A stretch of DNA of 64,000 bases. Source: Symsagittifera roscoffensis (Eukaryota > Xenacoelomorpha > Acoela > Convolutidae). Both the position numbers and the translations under genes were made by a program. The DNA lies in the NCBI RefSeq assembly GCF_963678635.1, contig NC_087071.1:47660889-47724888 (forward strand), in the 5' to 3' direction. Numbering within the stretch: the first letter of the stretch is position 1; the number at the start of each line of letters is the position of its first letter. Of this stretch, positions 29,054 to 38,523 are shown piece after piece. Under the pieces are notes generated by a model. That model worked only from the letters and a program-made list of their open reading frames with translations, ran no database searches and had not been told where the DNA came from.

Positions 29054-29463
29054 TCCGGGGACACTTGGCTCACCTTCGCCATATACAGCTCCTTCAGGTG
29101 CTTTATCTCATCCTCCTTGTTGGCCACCTGCAGATCTTCAAACTTCTTTTTCCATTCGTCTCTCTCTCGAGCTATCGCCCTATACTCCTGAAGTTTGGCA
29201 CACAGCTCGCTCTGATCTCTCTCCTTCTTCTCCAGTGTCTCAATCGTCTCCGACGTCTGGATCTATATCTCGCTCACTCTCACTCTCTTCGGGGGAGGAG
29301 CAGCTGTTGGAGAGTCGACCGAGTGTGACGGGCCTGGCCCATCACGTTGTCTCTTCGCTCCAATGAGTGGCTGCGCAGGTTGGACTGGTAAGGGCATCTC
29401 ACCTAGCCGGTGGTCCCTCTGTTCACCCAGTCCTGGCTCACGAGCCAGGTCGTGGCCAGACAT
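29053..29463 (-). CDS. Block 3 basic linker and coiled coil (element B)
   Basis: Read on the - strand, 29463-29263 gives a Pro-rich linker ending in PPPKRVRV, which resembles a nuclear localisation signal. Bases 29262-29053 encode a charged coiled coil rich in E, K, R and Q, matching the position of element A's 9138-9644 coiled coil. No catalytic features. Confidence 0.5.
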
Positions 29464-29466
29464 TTC

Positions 29467-29724
29467 TCAACGCCGCCATCTCATCAGTCGGTTTCGACCT
29501 CTCTCGGCGGTCCCGGACTCACCGTAGGCCATCATCAACACGACTTCTGTAGGGCGATTCCCTCGACCCTCTCGTCCTAGTGCATTGAGGAGCGCGACCA
29601 CAAACATCGCCAACCCCGGGTCTTCTCGTGTAAAATCACAATCGATCAGCCGCTGGTAGATCTCGTCTAGAGTCGCTCCTAGACTCGCTGAGAGGAATTC
29701 CATGAGTTCGTTCGTGTCACCCAT
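29467..29724 (-). CDS. Block 3 head: small helical region (element B)
   Basis: Open frame of 85 residues starting MGDTNELMEF. It aligns with the first 80 residues of element A's 8665-9099 (EIYQRLIDCDFTREDPGLAM against ELYRRLRDLDYTQIDERMAV; EVVLMMAYGE against EAVFMVGYTT). It marks the start of block 3 in both elements. No family recognised. Confidence 0.6.
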   Translation of the reverse strand: MGDTNELMEFLSASLGATLDEIYQRLIDCDFTREDPGLAMFVVALLNALGREGRGNRPTEVVLMMAYGESGTAERGRNRLMRWRR

Positions 29725-30193
29725 TTCTTATCGTGTTGATTCTTGTCGTCGTGTAGTTTCTTCGTTTGATTCAATGAATTCAATAAACAGTTTCTGATCA
29801 ATCAAGATCTAAAAAACAATTTGCGACTCAAAACTATCATTTTTGGATTGAACATCAATCAACTCTTTAAAACTCTTCATTGGAATTCTCTTTTTCAATT
29901 CTGATTTAAAATTCTAGCACCAGGGTGGATCGTCCACCTGTATCTGCGTCAGGGTAGCACAAATGTGCGCTGTCACCTTGATGACCTGGAGTGTTCCAGA
30001 TCTTTTATGACACAAACATAAAACATATCATAACAATAACATAACATAAACACATAAACATCACACACCTATATTATCACTTAAAAACATAATCCCTAGT
30101 ACTGTACCTAAAACCTAACCTAACCTAACCTAAACTTGACTCTAATTCTTATCGAATAACTTAATAAAAACCACTTATCGCCGAGCGCAATTC
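29725..30193 (-). other. Spacer between pol/macro region and block 3 (element B)
   Basis: AT-rich non-coding 469 bp. It contains a short run of CCTAA units near 30112-30135. No convincing splice acceptor or promoter is seen. Confidence 0.6.
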
Positions 30194-31080
30194 TTAGCAT
30201 ATACTCAGATAGTATTTTTTATGTAAGTAAACTTCTATGTCAGTCTCTGAGAATATCACATGTACAAGTGCATACAACTCTCTCGGATGTAGCTTTCCCC
30301 TATTAGGATCGTATACTGGCAACGAGAGAGAGGTCACTCCTCTCTCAACCAAAAAATCCCTAAGTCGAGTCAAGGCCAATACCAAGCTCTTTGGATCTAC
30401 GTGTTGCCTATCAGTGGCCTTGGTTACCAGAAAACAAATATTTCCCTGGTATCTGTGATGCAACAGGGGGAAGCGCTATCATCCCTCCCACACCAGGCCT
30501 CTGTTTCCACAAAAACTCGATATTTTTATACTCTCTTTTGAAGTCAGCCGCTAGTGCTGTTTTGAAGCTTACGTCCGCGGTTATCGCTATGGCGCACGTG
30601 CGTTCCGTGAGTATGAAATCGCTGTCCATTATGACAATATTGTTCGAATAATGGTTCGGTAGATCAAAATACGATTCAAAGATTCGTCCAAAAGGTGGTT
30701 TTTTAGCATTCTCGCCCTCTGTCTCTAGTTCTCTGGTTTCTCTTGCCGATTTCAATTTTTTTATTATCAGATTTTTTTAGGTGTGGGTGAGTCCTACCCC
30801 CACCCCCCCCCCGGACAAAAATATCCATCGACGTCCCCGTCGATTGCCCAAAGTCTATGAGATCGAGGTTGGATTATGGAACACGTAGAGGACCATCTGG
30901 GGCGACCCAGTTGGACTCGGTATTGTGATGACTGATGTATTTGACGCCGTCTTTATCGACGTCCTGAATCGTCAGAATCGTCTCTTTTGGATCTGTCGGC
31001 AGATCATGGAGCCATTCGAGCACGCGCAAGTTTGTTAGTTCTTGCTCATGAGTCTGTTCCGCTTCTGGTTCGAACTCCAC
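30194..31080 (-). CDS. Macro domain region (element B)
   Basis: Open pieces at 30874-31080, 30411-30755 and 30194-30463. They carry, in order, an acidic linker and the parts of an OARD1/Poa1p-like macro domain: DSDFILTERTCAIAITADVS, FKREYKNIEFLWKQRPGVGG, CFLVTK, LALTRLRDFLVERGV, LSLPVYDPNRGKL and DIEVYLHKK. The match to element A's macro domain is close across its length. The family binds ADP-ribose, and several viruses use it to reverse host ADP-ribosylation. The usual G-x-G-type loop is replaced by YDPNRG in both elements. Confidence 0.65.
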
Positions 31081-31104
31081 TTCCGGTTCTGATCGATCGT
31101 CGAT

Positions 31105-34100
31105 TCAATCTTGATCCATATCGTTCACAAGGTCGATTTCTTCTAGCATCGCCACTTCGTCCAGTCCCACCAGCGAGTCTATGACATCACTCACTACTAT
31201 CCTGTCTACAACGAAGTCCTCGCCGTACGGATTGTATTTCTTCTGGTTTTTTCCTCTCTTGCTTTGGCGTGTTTCCATAGTGAGAGGAAAGTCAGGCTGT
31301 ATTCCTTTCTCAATTTCGGTTTGTTCCGGGCAGTCCCAGTCTTCTTCGGCATAGGGTAGAGTTTCATCGTCCACCTCTACTCGCTCAGTCAACTCGAGAT
31401 CCAGTGGTAGATCGCAACCGTCCACCACCTCATTCCCGTCGTTCTTGTCGCGAGTACCCCTTTCATTCACTTCACAAGCAGGAAACACTATCAAATAGTC
31501 TCCCTCTTGCATGTCCGCTGGGATGCACCAATCCTCTGACGAGGCATTGTGTGGTTTGATATTCTCGTAATGAGCTGCTCTTCCAGTGCTCAATCGATAA
31601 AAACGACCTCCCTGGTGCACCTCTGTTATCTGAAATGGACCACGCCATTTCTTTAATAATTTCTTGGTTCCTTTTGGTGGAACCACTTCCTGGAACACCC
31701 AGACGTAATCGCCAACTGAGTAGGCCTTTGCATCAGCTGTCCTTTTATCAAACCTCCTTTTTTGTCTAATTTGCGCCTGTTGCGTATTCCTCCTGCACAA
31801 GTCATTGAGGTCCTGCTGTCTTCTAATAACATCCCGCACGTACGTTTGCGGTGCTGTCCTCTTCCCCTCATATTCAGGGTAGAAAAACGTCAACGGGAGC
31901 GCTTTTTCATGACCCGTTAACATCATGTGCGGACTTATTCCCGTGGTGGAATGTTCCGTGCTGTTGTAAGCACCCATCACTTGTGGCAAGTGCTTGTCCC
32001 AGTCATCCATGTAGCGTGAGCAGTAGACTCTCAACATGGATACCAGTGTGCGATTCTGCCTCTCAACTAGGCCATTCGTTTGCGGGTGATAAAAGGTCGA
32101 GTGGGCCTGCGCTACCTGCGACCTTTTCATTAACTCTTTCGTGAGATCACCTACGAATGCTTTGCCATTGTCCGATTGGAACGTGATGGGGCAGCCATGC
32201 CTTGCTATCCACACATTTATCAAATGATCGCATGTTTCTTCTGCCGATGCTGTCATGCAGGGTGCTGCCTCCGCATACTTCGTAAAATGGTCGATCATTA
32301 CCAGCACCTGATTATAGCCCGTTGCTGTCATACAGATTTTCTGATGATCAATTTGCACCACTTCGTTGAAACCCGACGACTCTATTGACTGTAGGGGGAA
32401 CCTTAGTTTCCTGGGATCCTTTGCCTGTTGACAAGACAGGCATGCGGCTATCCATTTCTCACAAGCCTTCTTCATTCCCGGCCATTCGAATCGTTTCTGT
32501 ATCCTGTTGTATACTTTGTCCACGCCTTGATGACCCATCTGATCATGTGAAGGAAAGAGCAATTCGGTCTGGTACAACTGTGGTAACACTATTGAATTGT
32601 ATTTATAAAGGATCTTGTCCTCCTCCTTGCGCTTACAGGCTACGATTCCGTCCTTGTTCAGGTACAACAAGTCTTTCCTCTTCAGGTAAAATTGCTTTAA
32701 GATCTTATAGCTGTCTTCTTCCAAGTCCCCTTTGTCAGGTGCTCCATTCTCGATCCATCTCTTCAGACTGCTCGTCATTCTATCATTTCGTTGAGCCCTT
32801 AGGAGATCCGACAGCCTGTACCTGGTTTTCAAATACGTCTTTACCACGTTCATTTGTCCGCTCAATATTTCCGGAGCATGAGCATCGTCCATCAATTTGA
32901 CACACCACATCTTTTTCAAGGGCGTTGCTTCCTGCACAGATGGTTCCAGATTGGTACGAACGACCGTACCATGTGGCAGCAATCTGGTTGGGCGTTTCGA
33001 AACTGCTATCAGCTCGAGCTCGTCTGCGGCATTATCTACCACTGTGCCCTCTTCATCTGAGGTGTATCTATCCCTGTCTGGATCCTGATGCATTTCTCGG
33101 TCCAGCCCGCGCTGCTTCCAGTCTACCAATAAGGTGTGGATTGCGATCTCTGACATATCGGAATTGGAAGTTGTTTCAGACGTGTTGTCCCAGGACTGAG
33201 ACCTCGAGTCAACACTTGAGCTGACTGGTTCCCTAACATCATATTCCAAGTTGTCTGAGATGTTTCTGGACTCCCCGGACAAAACTCTGTCCATTGGCCG
33301 CTTTGAACCCGACTCCCCGGACAAAATTCTGCCCCTAGGTGGTCCAGTCAACCTCTCCCCGGACAAGTTGTCCTGCACGGTCTCAAAGGTGTCCGACTCC
33401 TCAGACGGGTCGTCCTTGACTGGCTCGAAGGTATCAGACTCCCCGGACATTGTCTCGTCCACCGACGAACAATCTGGGCTCGGCTCGTATTCCTCTTTTG
33501 CATCCGTGAAGTGCACTCTCCTCGTGAAGCTAGATTTCGACCTGATCCTGACTTCCTCAGTGGTTTGGTTCTGATTCAGTGTTCCATATTCAGTGAACGA
33601 AGTTCTCAACAAGACTTCCTTCGGCATCGAGCTCACCAGCTGGTTAACAATCGACCTGCAATCCCGTTCAACGCCTCGGCTGCGGATGGACACTGGCCTC
33701 TTCTCTGTTCTCTCGGTGACAGTCAACCGCTGCATGGTCTCCATCCACTCACGATCATGCCTATCCACTTCCCTGTCCAACAAGTCACGGAGTTTTCCCA
33801 TGACGTCCGGCGCCACGTTCACCGTCCTGTTCAATAGAGCCATGCTGTTTATACCCAGCCTGGTTAGTTCTTGCTGTACCAAGTTGGATCGGAATAGCAG
33901 ATCCAACGGAACGGGCTCGCCTCTGGCTGAAAGCTTTATCTCTGCGGCCGTCTCTACTGGAAGGTCAGGGTGTCCAGGTATTGGATGTCCTGACTTGTCT
34001 AACCACCTGGTAAGTGGCAGCTTGTCGTAGGTTTCTTTGTCCAGAAAGGAAAACCCGTCTTTGATCTCTGATTGGTTAGCCTGTTTCTCCTCGAGGCGCT

Positions 34101-37100
34101 CATAAAATTCTGTCTTGTTACTGAGGCTATCTGCGTTCTGGTGCTTGTCACGGGTACGGTGCTCTATGATCATGTGGTATCCATCCAGCCGCACGATCCA
34201 ACGACCAATATAGCTTTGGTCCATCGAATAGGTCTTCAGCCAGGCAAGGGCACGGTTATCCACACGTAACTTGAAGGGAGCACTCCTCAAGTAGGCCCTG
34301 TATTTTTCCACGAAAGTGATCACCGCAAACATCTCTGCTTTTGGTGCGCCGTACTTCATTTCAGTGTCACTCAGGACTTTACTCCCGTAGGCTATCGGAC
34401 GAAGAACCGTTCTCCCGTTCCACTCCTGCTCCTGGTGAAGTATGCCCGATATCGCAACCACTGATGCATCCGTGTCCAGCACGAACATCCCCTTCTCTGT
34501 TGGCATGCCGAGGACCGGTGCCTCGCAAAGTTCACGTTTGATGTTTTCAAATGAAACTTGTGCCTCATCAGTCCAGATGAACTTTTTGCCCTTGTTTCTC
34601 ATCAACCTCTGCATGGGGTATATTTTGTCAGCATACCCCTTGATGAACTCTCGATAATAATTTGCGAATCCCAGAAAACTCATCAGCTGTGTATCTGTTT
34701 TAGGTGCTTTCCAGGTCAGCACCGCTTCAACCGCTTCGGGATCTGGTCTCACTCCATGTTTATCAACCAGGCGGCCCAGATACTTTATGGAATCCCTGAG
34801 GATTTCACACTTAGAGGGTTTGCATTTCAGACCCGCCTGCTTCATGCAAGAAAACACCTCCTCCAACCTCTCTATGTGGTCTTCCAAGGTTGGTGTTGCA
34901 ATCACGACATCATCGACATAACACATGATGAGATTCCCGTATTTCTTAGTGAAGCTCGTGAGTGCCTGGGCCATCAGTCGCTGGAATGTGGCCGTCGCGT
35001 TGCACAATCCGAATGGCATCCTCTTCCACTGAAACAGTCCCAGCTCACACGCGAAGCCTGTTTTCTCTCGATCTTGCTTTCTGAGTGGCACCTGCCAGAA
35101 TGCAGAGCCCAAATCCAACGTCGTGAAGAACCTCGCGTCTCCCAGCTTGGATAGGCTCTCATCGATGCGGGGAATCGGGTATGCGTCCTTTATAGTTACT
35201 GCGTTCAGATAACGGAAATCACAACAAAATCTGAGTTGTTCCCCTTTCTTTTTGGCCATTACCGCGCCACAAGCCCATGGGGACTTCGACGGCTCGATCA
35301 TGTCGTACTCCATTAACATCTCGATTTCCTTCCTACACGCTTCTGACTTGTTTGGGGTCATTCTTCTCGCCCCTTCCCTATGAGGTATCGAGCCCTCTTC
35401 TATCTCAATCTCGTGCTCTACGAAATTGCAACAACCTATGTCAGCCTTATGTTTCGAAAAAACGTCTGCGTTCCGATTTAGCACCGCCCTGAGCGAATCT
35501 AGTTCCTTGTCTGATATTTTACCCTTCAGATCTTCTATCTCAGGTAGGACAGGTTTATTCACTGCTAACTCTGCCTCCGTCGGTCTCTCAGGGAAGTTGG
35601 AACAACTAGACAGCCCATCATCTGTTTCCGACTTCATTGAAAACAATTTCCTAGAAGATTTCAATTCATTCACTCTTTTCATTATACATTCTTGGTTCGC
35701 ATGCAATGGAAATTTAGTTACATCAAACTTTTTCAAGTTCTCCACACTCTGAAAGTCTGTGTTCAGAGGCAAAGCGTAGCCAAGTTTCTTTCCCCTCTGT
35801 ATTGTCACTGTTGTTGCTTCTGTGTTCAATAACACACTCACACACAGTCCGCTCTGAGTGAGTGAGAAACTTCTTCCTAAAATAGCCGAGCTTTTACTGT
35901 TTGGATTTGGTACCAGACACACCTGTCTGTCATTGCTGAGTTCATTCAAGTTCCTCATCCTAAACGTCGCTACTACGGCTTGGTTCGGTTTTAATCTAAC
36001 TTTTCGATCCAGAAAAATCGGCACCTTGGCCTGATTAATTAAGATCTTATTAAGGGGTCTTTTCTCATACTTTCTCTCAGGATCCTTGATCCTAATCAAT
36101 CCGTCATTGAGATCGATCGTGACGTCAAAGTTGCGAACGAAATCCCTTCCTAGGATGAACTGGTCGGATTCGTCCAAATTCTCTACTACTAGGAAGCTCA
36201 TCCAAAGATGTCTTCCTCCGAGCTGCAGTGAAATGATCGGGGTTCCTCCGGCGACATAGATCGCTCCCTGATTGGCAGCTGCCAACCTGATGTTTGTCGG
36301 TATGAGATCCGACCTTTCGAAACCCATGTCGGTCCAAGTTTTGACTGGCATGACACTAACCACTGCTCCCGTGTCTAGCAGTCCCTTTACTGAAAGTTGT
36401 CTGCCTTGCACGTCCAGAACGTGTGCGGCCAGATCGGCCTCGCAACCAAAATGCACCGCATCTTGTTCGAGCATCGCGTTGTGTCCGATTCGTCTGACCT
36501 TCAGCTCCTCTTGACCAATGTATATCCGGCCAATCTGATCGTTCGCATCAGTTATGTGAGCTTTCGTGTAGATATTGATGCCATCCACATTCATCAGGAT
36601 CGGGTAAGGGCCATGAACATCAATATAATGTCCGTCCACTTTCATCTGTCTCGGACCTCCCGTTGTGAGCAGCGCTCGCACTGCCCTGGAGTCCAGTTTG
36701 GGATCCTTCTCCTTCAGGTAGTCGGCGTAGATGTCCAGGTGGACTAGTGTAATCTCGGATGGTTCACTCAAGTTCTTGACCACCTGTTGCCCTGCGACTG
36801 AGATGATGGACATTATTTTGGTCCCCGCCTTCGTCAAGCCGAAAGTCTTACCAGATATAACGTTCAGTTTTAGTCCCTGTTTCTTGGGTTCCTCTTTGTC
36901 TTCTGCTTTTGTCGTTTTACCCAGGACATTAAGACTTTCCCGAAGATCTGTGCCCTCCAGCTCCGACTTTACCCATTGCTCCACTTCTTTCGTGGCTAGG
37001 TCCTGTTTGACATTCTGCAGCGCTGTCCTTGCCGCCAGGCCGTAATCCACCTTGAGTGGGCTAGACGACTCTGCTTCGAGGTTCGAGGCTACCACCTCGT

Positions 37101-37323
37101 CAGGCCATGTCTTAACCCTTTTGGTCGTGAAGGTGCTCGGTGTCGTCTCCTTTCTCCGAGATTCAGCCTCGTTCATCAGACGTGCTCGACTGGCCTTGAC
37201 ACCCGAAAGCGCCTCTTCGTGGCGGGGATGTTTCGCGTCCGCTACTGCGTCCCAAAATTGAGTACAATCCGACTTGAAGTGTCCCTCCAAATTACAGAAG
37301 AAACACCTCGGACCATATTTCAT
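31105..37323 (-). CDS. pol: Pol polyprotein of element B
   Basis: Open frame of 2072 residues. Zinc knuckle CFFCNLEGHFKSDC at 7-20; aspartic protease DTGA at 317-320; reverse transcriptase about 640-860 with YPIPRIDESL, LDLGSAFWQVPL and the YVDD active site at 802-805; RNase H about 945-1070 starting FVLDTDAS; a 450-residue acidic Ser-rich linker with repeated LSGE units; integrase with an HHCC module near 1590-1630 and DDE core residues near 1655, 1717 and 1753; GPY/F module (WRGPFQITEV) near 1895. The order protease-RT-RNase H-integrase is that of Ty3/Gypsy. The frame is much longer than usual for the family (about 1,100-1,300) because of the pre-protease segment, linker and acidic tail. 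Confidence 0.93.
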   Translation of the reverse strand: MKYGPRCFFCNLEGHFKSDCTQFWDAVADAKHPRHEEALSGVKASRARLMNEAESRRKETTPSTFTTKRVKTWPDEVVASNLEAESSSPLKVDYGLAARTALQNVKQDLATKEVEQWVKSELEGTDLRESLNVLGKTTKAEDKEEPKKQGLKLNVISGKTFGLTKAGTKIMSIISVAGQQVVKNLSEPSEITLVHLDIYADYLKEKDPKLDSRAVRALLTTGGPRQMKVDGHYIDVHGPYPILMNVDGINIYTKAHITDANDQIGRIYIGQEELKVRRIGHNAMLEQDAVHFGCEADLAAHVLDVQGRQLSVKGLLDTGAVVSVMPVKTWTDMGFERSDLIPTNIRLAAANQGAIYVAGGTPIISLQLGGRHLWMSFLVVENLDESDQFILGRDFVRNFDVTIDLNDGLIRIKDPERKYEKRPLNKILINQAKVPIFLDRKVRLKPNQAVVATFRMRNLNELSNDRQVCLVPNPNSKSSAILGRSFSLTQSGLCVSVLLNTEATTVTIQRGKKLGYALPLNTDFQSVENLKKFDVTKFPLHANQECIMKRVNELKSSRKLFSMKSETDDGLSSCSNFPERPTEAELAVNKPVLPEIEDLKGKISDKELDSLRAVLNRNADVFSKHKADIGCCNFVEHEIEIEEGSIPHREGARRMTPNKSEACRKEIEMLMEYDMIEPSKSPWACGAVMAKKKGEQLRFCCDFRYLNAVTIKDAYPIPRIDESLSKLGDARFFTTLDLGSAFWQVPLRKQDREKTGFACELGLFQWKRMPFGLCNATATFQRLMAQALTSFTKKYGNLIMCYVDDVVIATPTLEDHIERLEEVFSCMKQAGLKCKPSKCEILRDSIKYLGRLVDKHGVRPDPEAVEAVLTWKAPKTDTQLMSFLGFANYYREFIKGYADKIYPMQRLMRNKGKKFIWTDEAQVSFENIKRELCEAPVLGMPTEKGMFVLDTDASVVAISGILHQEQEWNGRTVLRPIAYGSKVLSDTEMKYGAPKAEMFAVITFVEKYRAYLRSAPFKLRVDNRALAWLKTYSMDQSYIGRWIVRLDGYHMIIEHRTRDKHQNADSLSNKTEFYERLEEKQANQSEIKDGFSFLDKETYDKLPLTRWLDKSGHPIPGHPDLPVETAAEIKLSARGEPVPLDLLFRSNLVQQELTRLGINSMALLNRTVNVAPDVMGKLRDLLDREVDRHDREWMETMQRLTVTERTEKRPVSIRSRGVERDCRSIVNQLVSSMPKEVLLRTSFTEYGTLNQNQTTEEVRIRSKSSFTRRVHFTDAKEEYEPSPDCSSVDETMSGESDTFEPVKDDPSEESDTFETVQDNLSGERLTGPPRGRILSGESGSKRPMDRVLSGESRNISDNLEYDVREPVSSSVDSRSQSWDNTSETTSNSDMSEIAIHTLLVDWKQRGLDREMHQDPDRDRYTSDEEGTVVDNAADELELIAVSKRPTRLLPHGTVVRTNLEPSVQEATPLKKMWCVKLMDDAHAPEILSGQMNVVKTYLKTRYRLSDLLRAQRNDRMTSSLKRWIENGAPDKGDLEEDSYKILKQFYLKRKDLLYLNKDGIVACKRKEEDKILYKYNSIVLPQLYQTELLFPSHDQMGHQGVDKVYNRIQKRFEWPGMKKACEKWIAACLSCQQAKDPRKLRFPLQSIESSGFNEVVQIDHQKICMTATGYNQVLVMIDHFTKYAEAAPCMTASAEETCDHLINVWIARHGCPITFQSDNGKAFVGDLTKELMKRSQVAQAHSTFYHPQTNGLVERQNRTLVSMLRVYCSRYMDDWDKHLPQVMGAYNSTEHSTTGISPHMMLTGHEKALPLTFFYPEYEGKRTAPQTYVRDVIRRQQDLNDLCRRNTQQAQIRQKRRFDKRTADAKAYSVGDYVWVFQEVVPPKGTKKLLKKWRGPFQITEVHQGGRFYRLSTGRAAHYENIKPHNASSEDWCIPADMQEGDYLIVFPACEVNERGTRDKNDGNEVVDGCDLPLDLELTERVEVDDETLPYAEEDWDCPEQTEIEKGIQPDFPLTMETRQSKRGKNQKKYNPYGEDFVVDRIVVSDVIDSLVGLDEVAMLEEIDLVNDMDQD
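33271..33448 (-). repeat. Four copies of GTCCGGGGAG in the pol linker
   Basis: Exact copies on the - strand at 33271-33280, 33313-33322, 33355-33364 and 33439-33448, with a degenerate one near 33395. In frame they read (L)SGE. The same 10-mer stands at the polypurine-tract position of both elements and twice in element A's linker. Confidence 0.85.
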
Positions 37324-37332
37324 GATGAGCCC

Positions 37333-38520
37333 TCAGACGTACTCTTCATGATCCTCGTCGGTCGCGTCGGCGTCCTCGAGAAAGTAGCCTATGGCCTTCA
37401 TGTTCTGTTTGTATGCAGAACACGCAGAATCGTGATGGTCCATCGAACCACAATTCGCACACGACCTCCTCTTGTCCATGTCATCGCGAGGTTTGTACCA
37501 ACTGGAATTCGCACCAGTGTTTGTCCCGCTATAGTTGCCATAATTGCTGTAACGGTTTTGCGCCCTCGGTTTTATGAGTAAGTACTCGCGTGACTTCATA
37601 CGCAAGTCGTCAGGCGTGGGTACCTGGTCAAGCGACAGGGTGAAGTGAGTGGCCAACATCGTCTTCAACTTCTCACTCCTTACTCCATCCATGAACTTCG
37701 AAGCAATCGCCAAGTTTCGCTCGGATATTCTCTCATCCGGGTTGCTTCTCCTCCTGAGCAATTCAAGGTCGTCCAAGAATTTATCTATTGATTCTTCATC
37801 TCTTTGACGCCTCTTCTCGAACTTCACCATAGCCTGGTGCCCTTGTACTCCAGAGCCGAAACGATTCAGCAGGATGTCGAATATCTTGCGAGCGCTGTCT
37901 CTCTCATTGGCTCTCTTCGCCATTACACAATTTAATGCAGTACCCTCCAGGTTGCTCGTCAGCGCGCTGCACTCTTGTTTCTTGGAGAGATTCTCTTCCT
38001 CAAAGTGTAACTTCATCACCTCTATCCAAGTATCAATGCAGCCGTCTGACTCGTCTTTATATGACTTCGGCTTTTTCAGTGTCCTTCTTGACCTCTCTCC
38101 TCTCTCGGTTGGCTTCGAGAGCTTGGTGATGAATGTTTCAAGAGATCTGTTCAGAGGCTCAAACATTGAGGCATACATGGTTGTGTCTTGTGAGACTGTA
38201 GTCAGATCTGGTACTGAACTGACTTGTGGCACAGTTGGCAATCTTGTCTCCGGGGTGGCATCTGCCTCCGGCGGGACTGGATTCGTCCAGCCAGGCCTCT
38301 GCGGGGCTGCCCTTGGCCGCTCCTTGTTTCTATGTTCGTAGTTCGTTCTCGAGCCTTGCTGGGCTCTGGCACTGTTGCCCGTACCATCTCCAACATTCGC
38401 ATGGTGCGAGCGCTCCCTTGAGTTGGAATGCTCCTGCCAACTACTCCCATTCAGGATCGCGTCAAGCTTCCGCATAATTAAGTCAGATTTGGCGTCCAAC
38501 CTCTTTTCCAGGCCAGTCAT
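37333..38520 (-). CDS. gag: Gag capsid and first zinc knuckle (element B)
   Basis: Open frame of 395 residues. Residues about 160-290 form the Ty3/Gypsy capsid-like region (DTWIEVMKLHFEEENLS, LEGTALNCVMAKR, KIFDILLNRFGSGVQGHQAM, ESIDKFLDDLELLRRRSNP). A CX2CX4HX4C knuckle (CANCGSMDHHDSAC) stands near 358. Upstream is a Pro/Arg-rich linker. It would build the particle and package RNA. Confidence 0.85.
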   Translation of the reverse strand: MTGLEKRLDAKSDLIMRKLDAILNGSSWQEHSNSRERSHHANVGDGTGNSARAQQGSRTNYEHRNKERPRAAPQRPGWTNPVPPEADATPETRLPTVPQVSSVPDLTTVSQDTTMYASMFEPLNRSLETFITKLSKPTERGERSRRTLKKPKSYKDESDGCIDTWIEVMKLHFEEENLSKKQECSALTSNLEGTALNCVMAKRANERDSARKIFDILLNRFGSGVQGHQAMVKFEKRRQRDEESIDKFLDDLELLRRRSNPDERISERNLAIASKFMDGVRSEKLKTMLATHFTLSLDQVPTPDDLRMKSREYLLIKPRAQNRYSNYGNYSGTNTGANSSWYKPRDDMDKRRSCANCGSMDHHDSACSAYKQNMKAIGYFLEDADATDEDHEEYV

Positions 38521-38523
38521 CGT

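Noticed and set aside
30112-30135. Telomere-like CCTAA repeats
   Set aside because: Only about four units within element B's spacer; too short to be a telomere or interstitial telomere block.
34974-35162. Secondary frames on both strands through pol
   Set aside because: They are shadows of the strongly supported reverse transcriptase frame.
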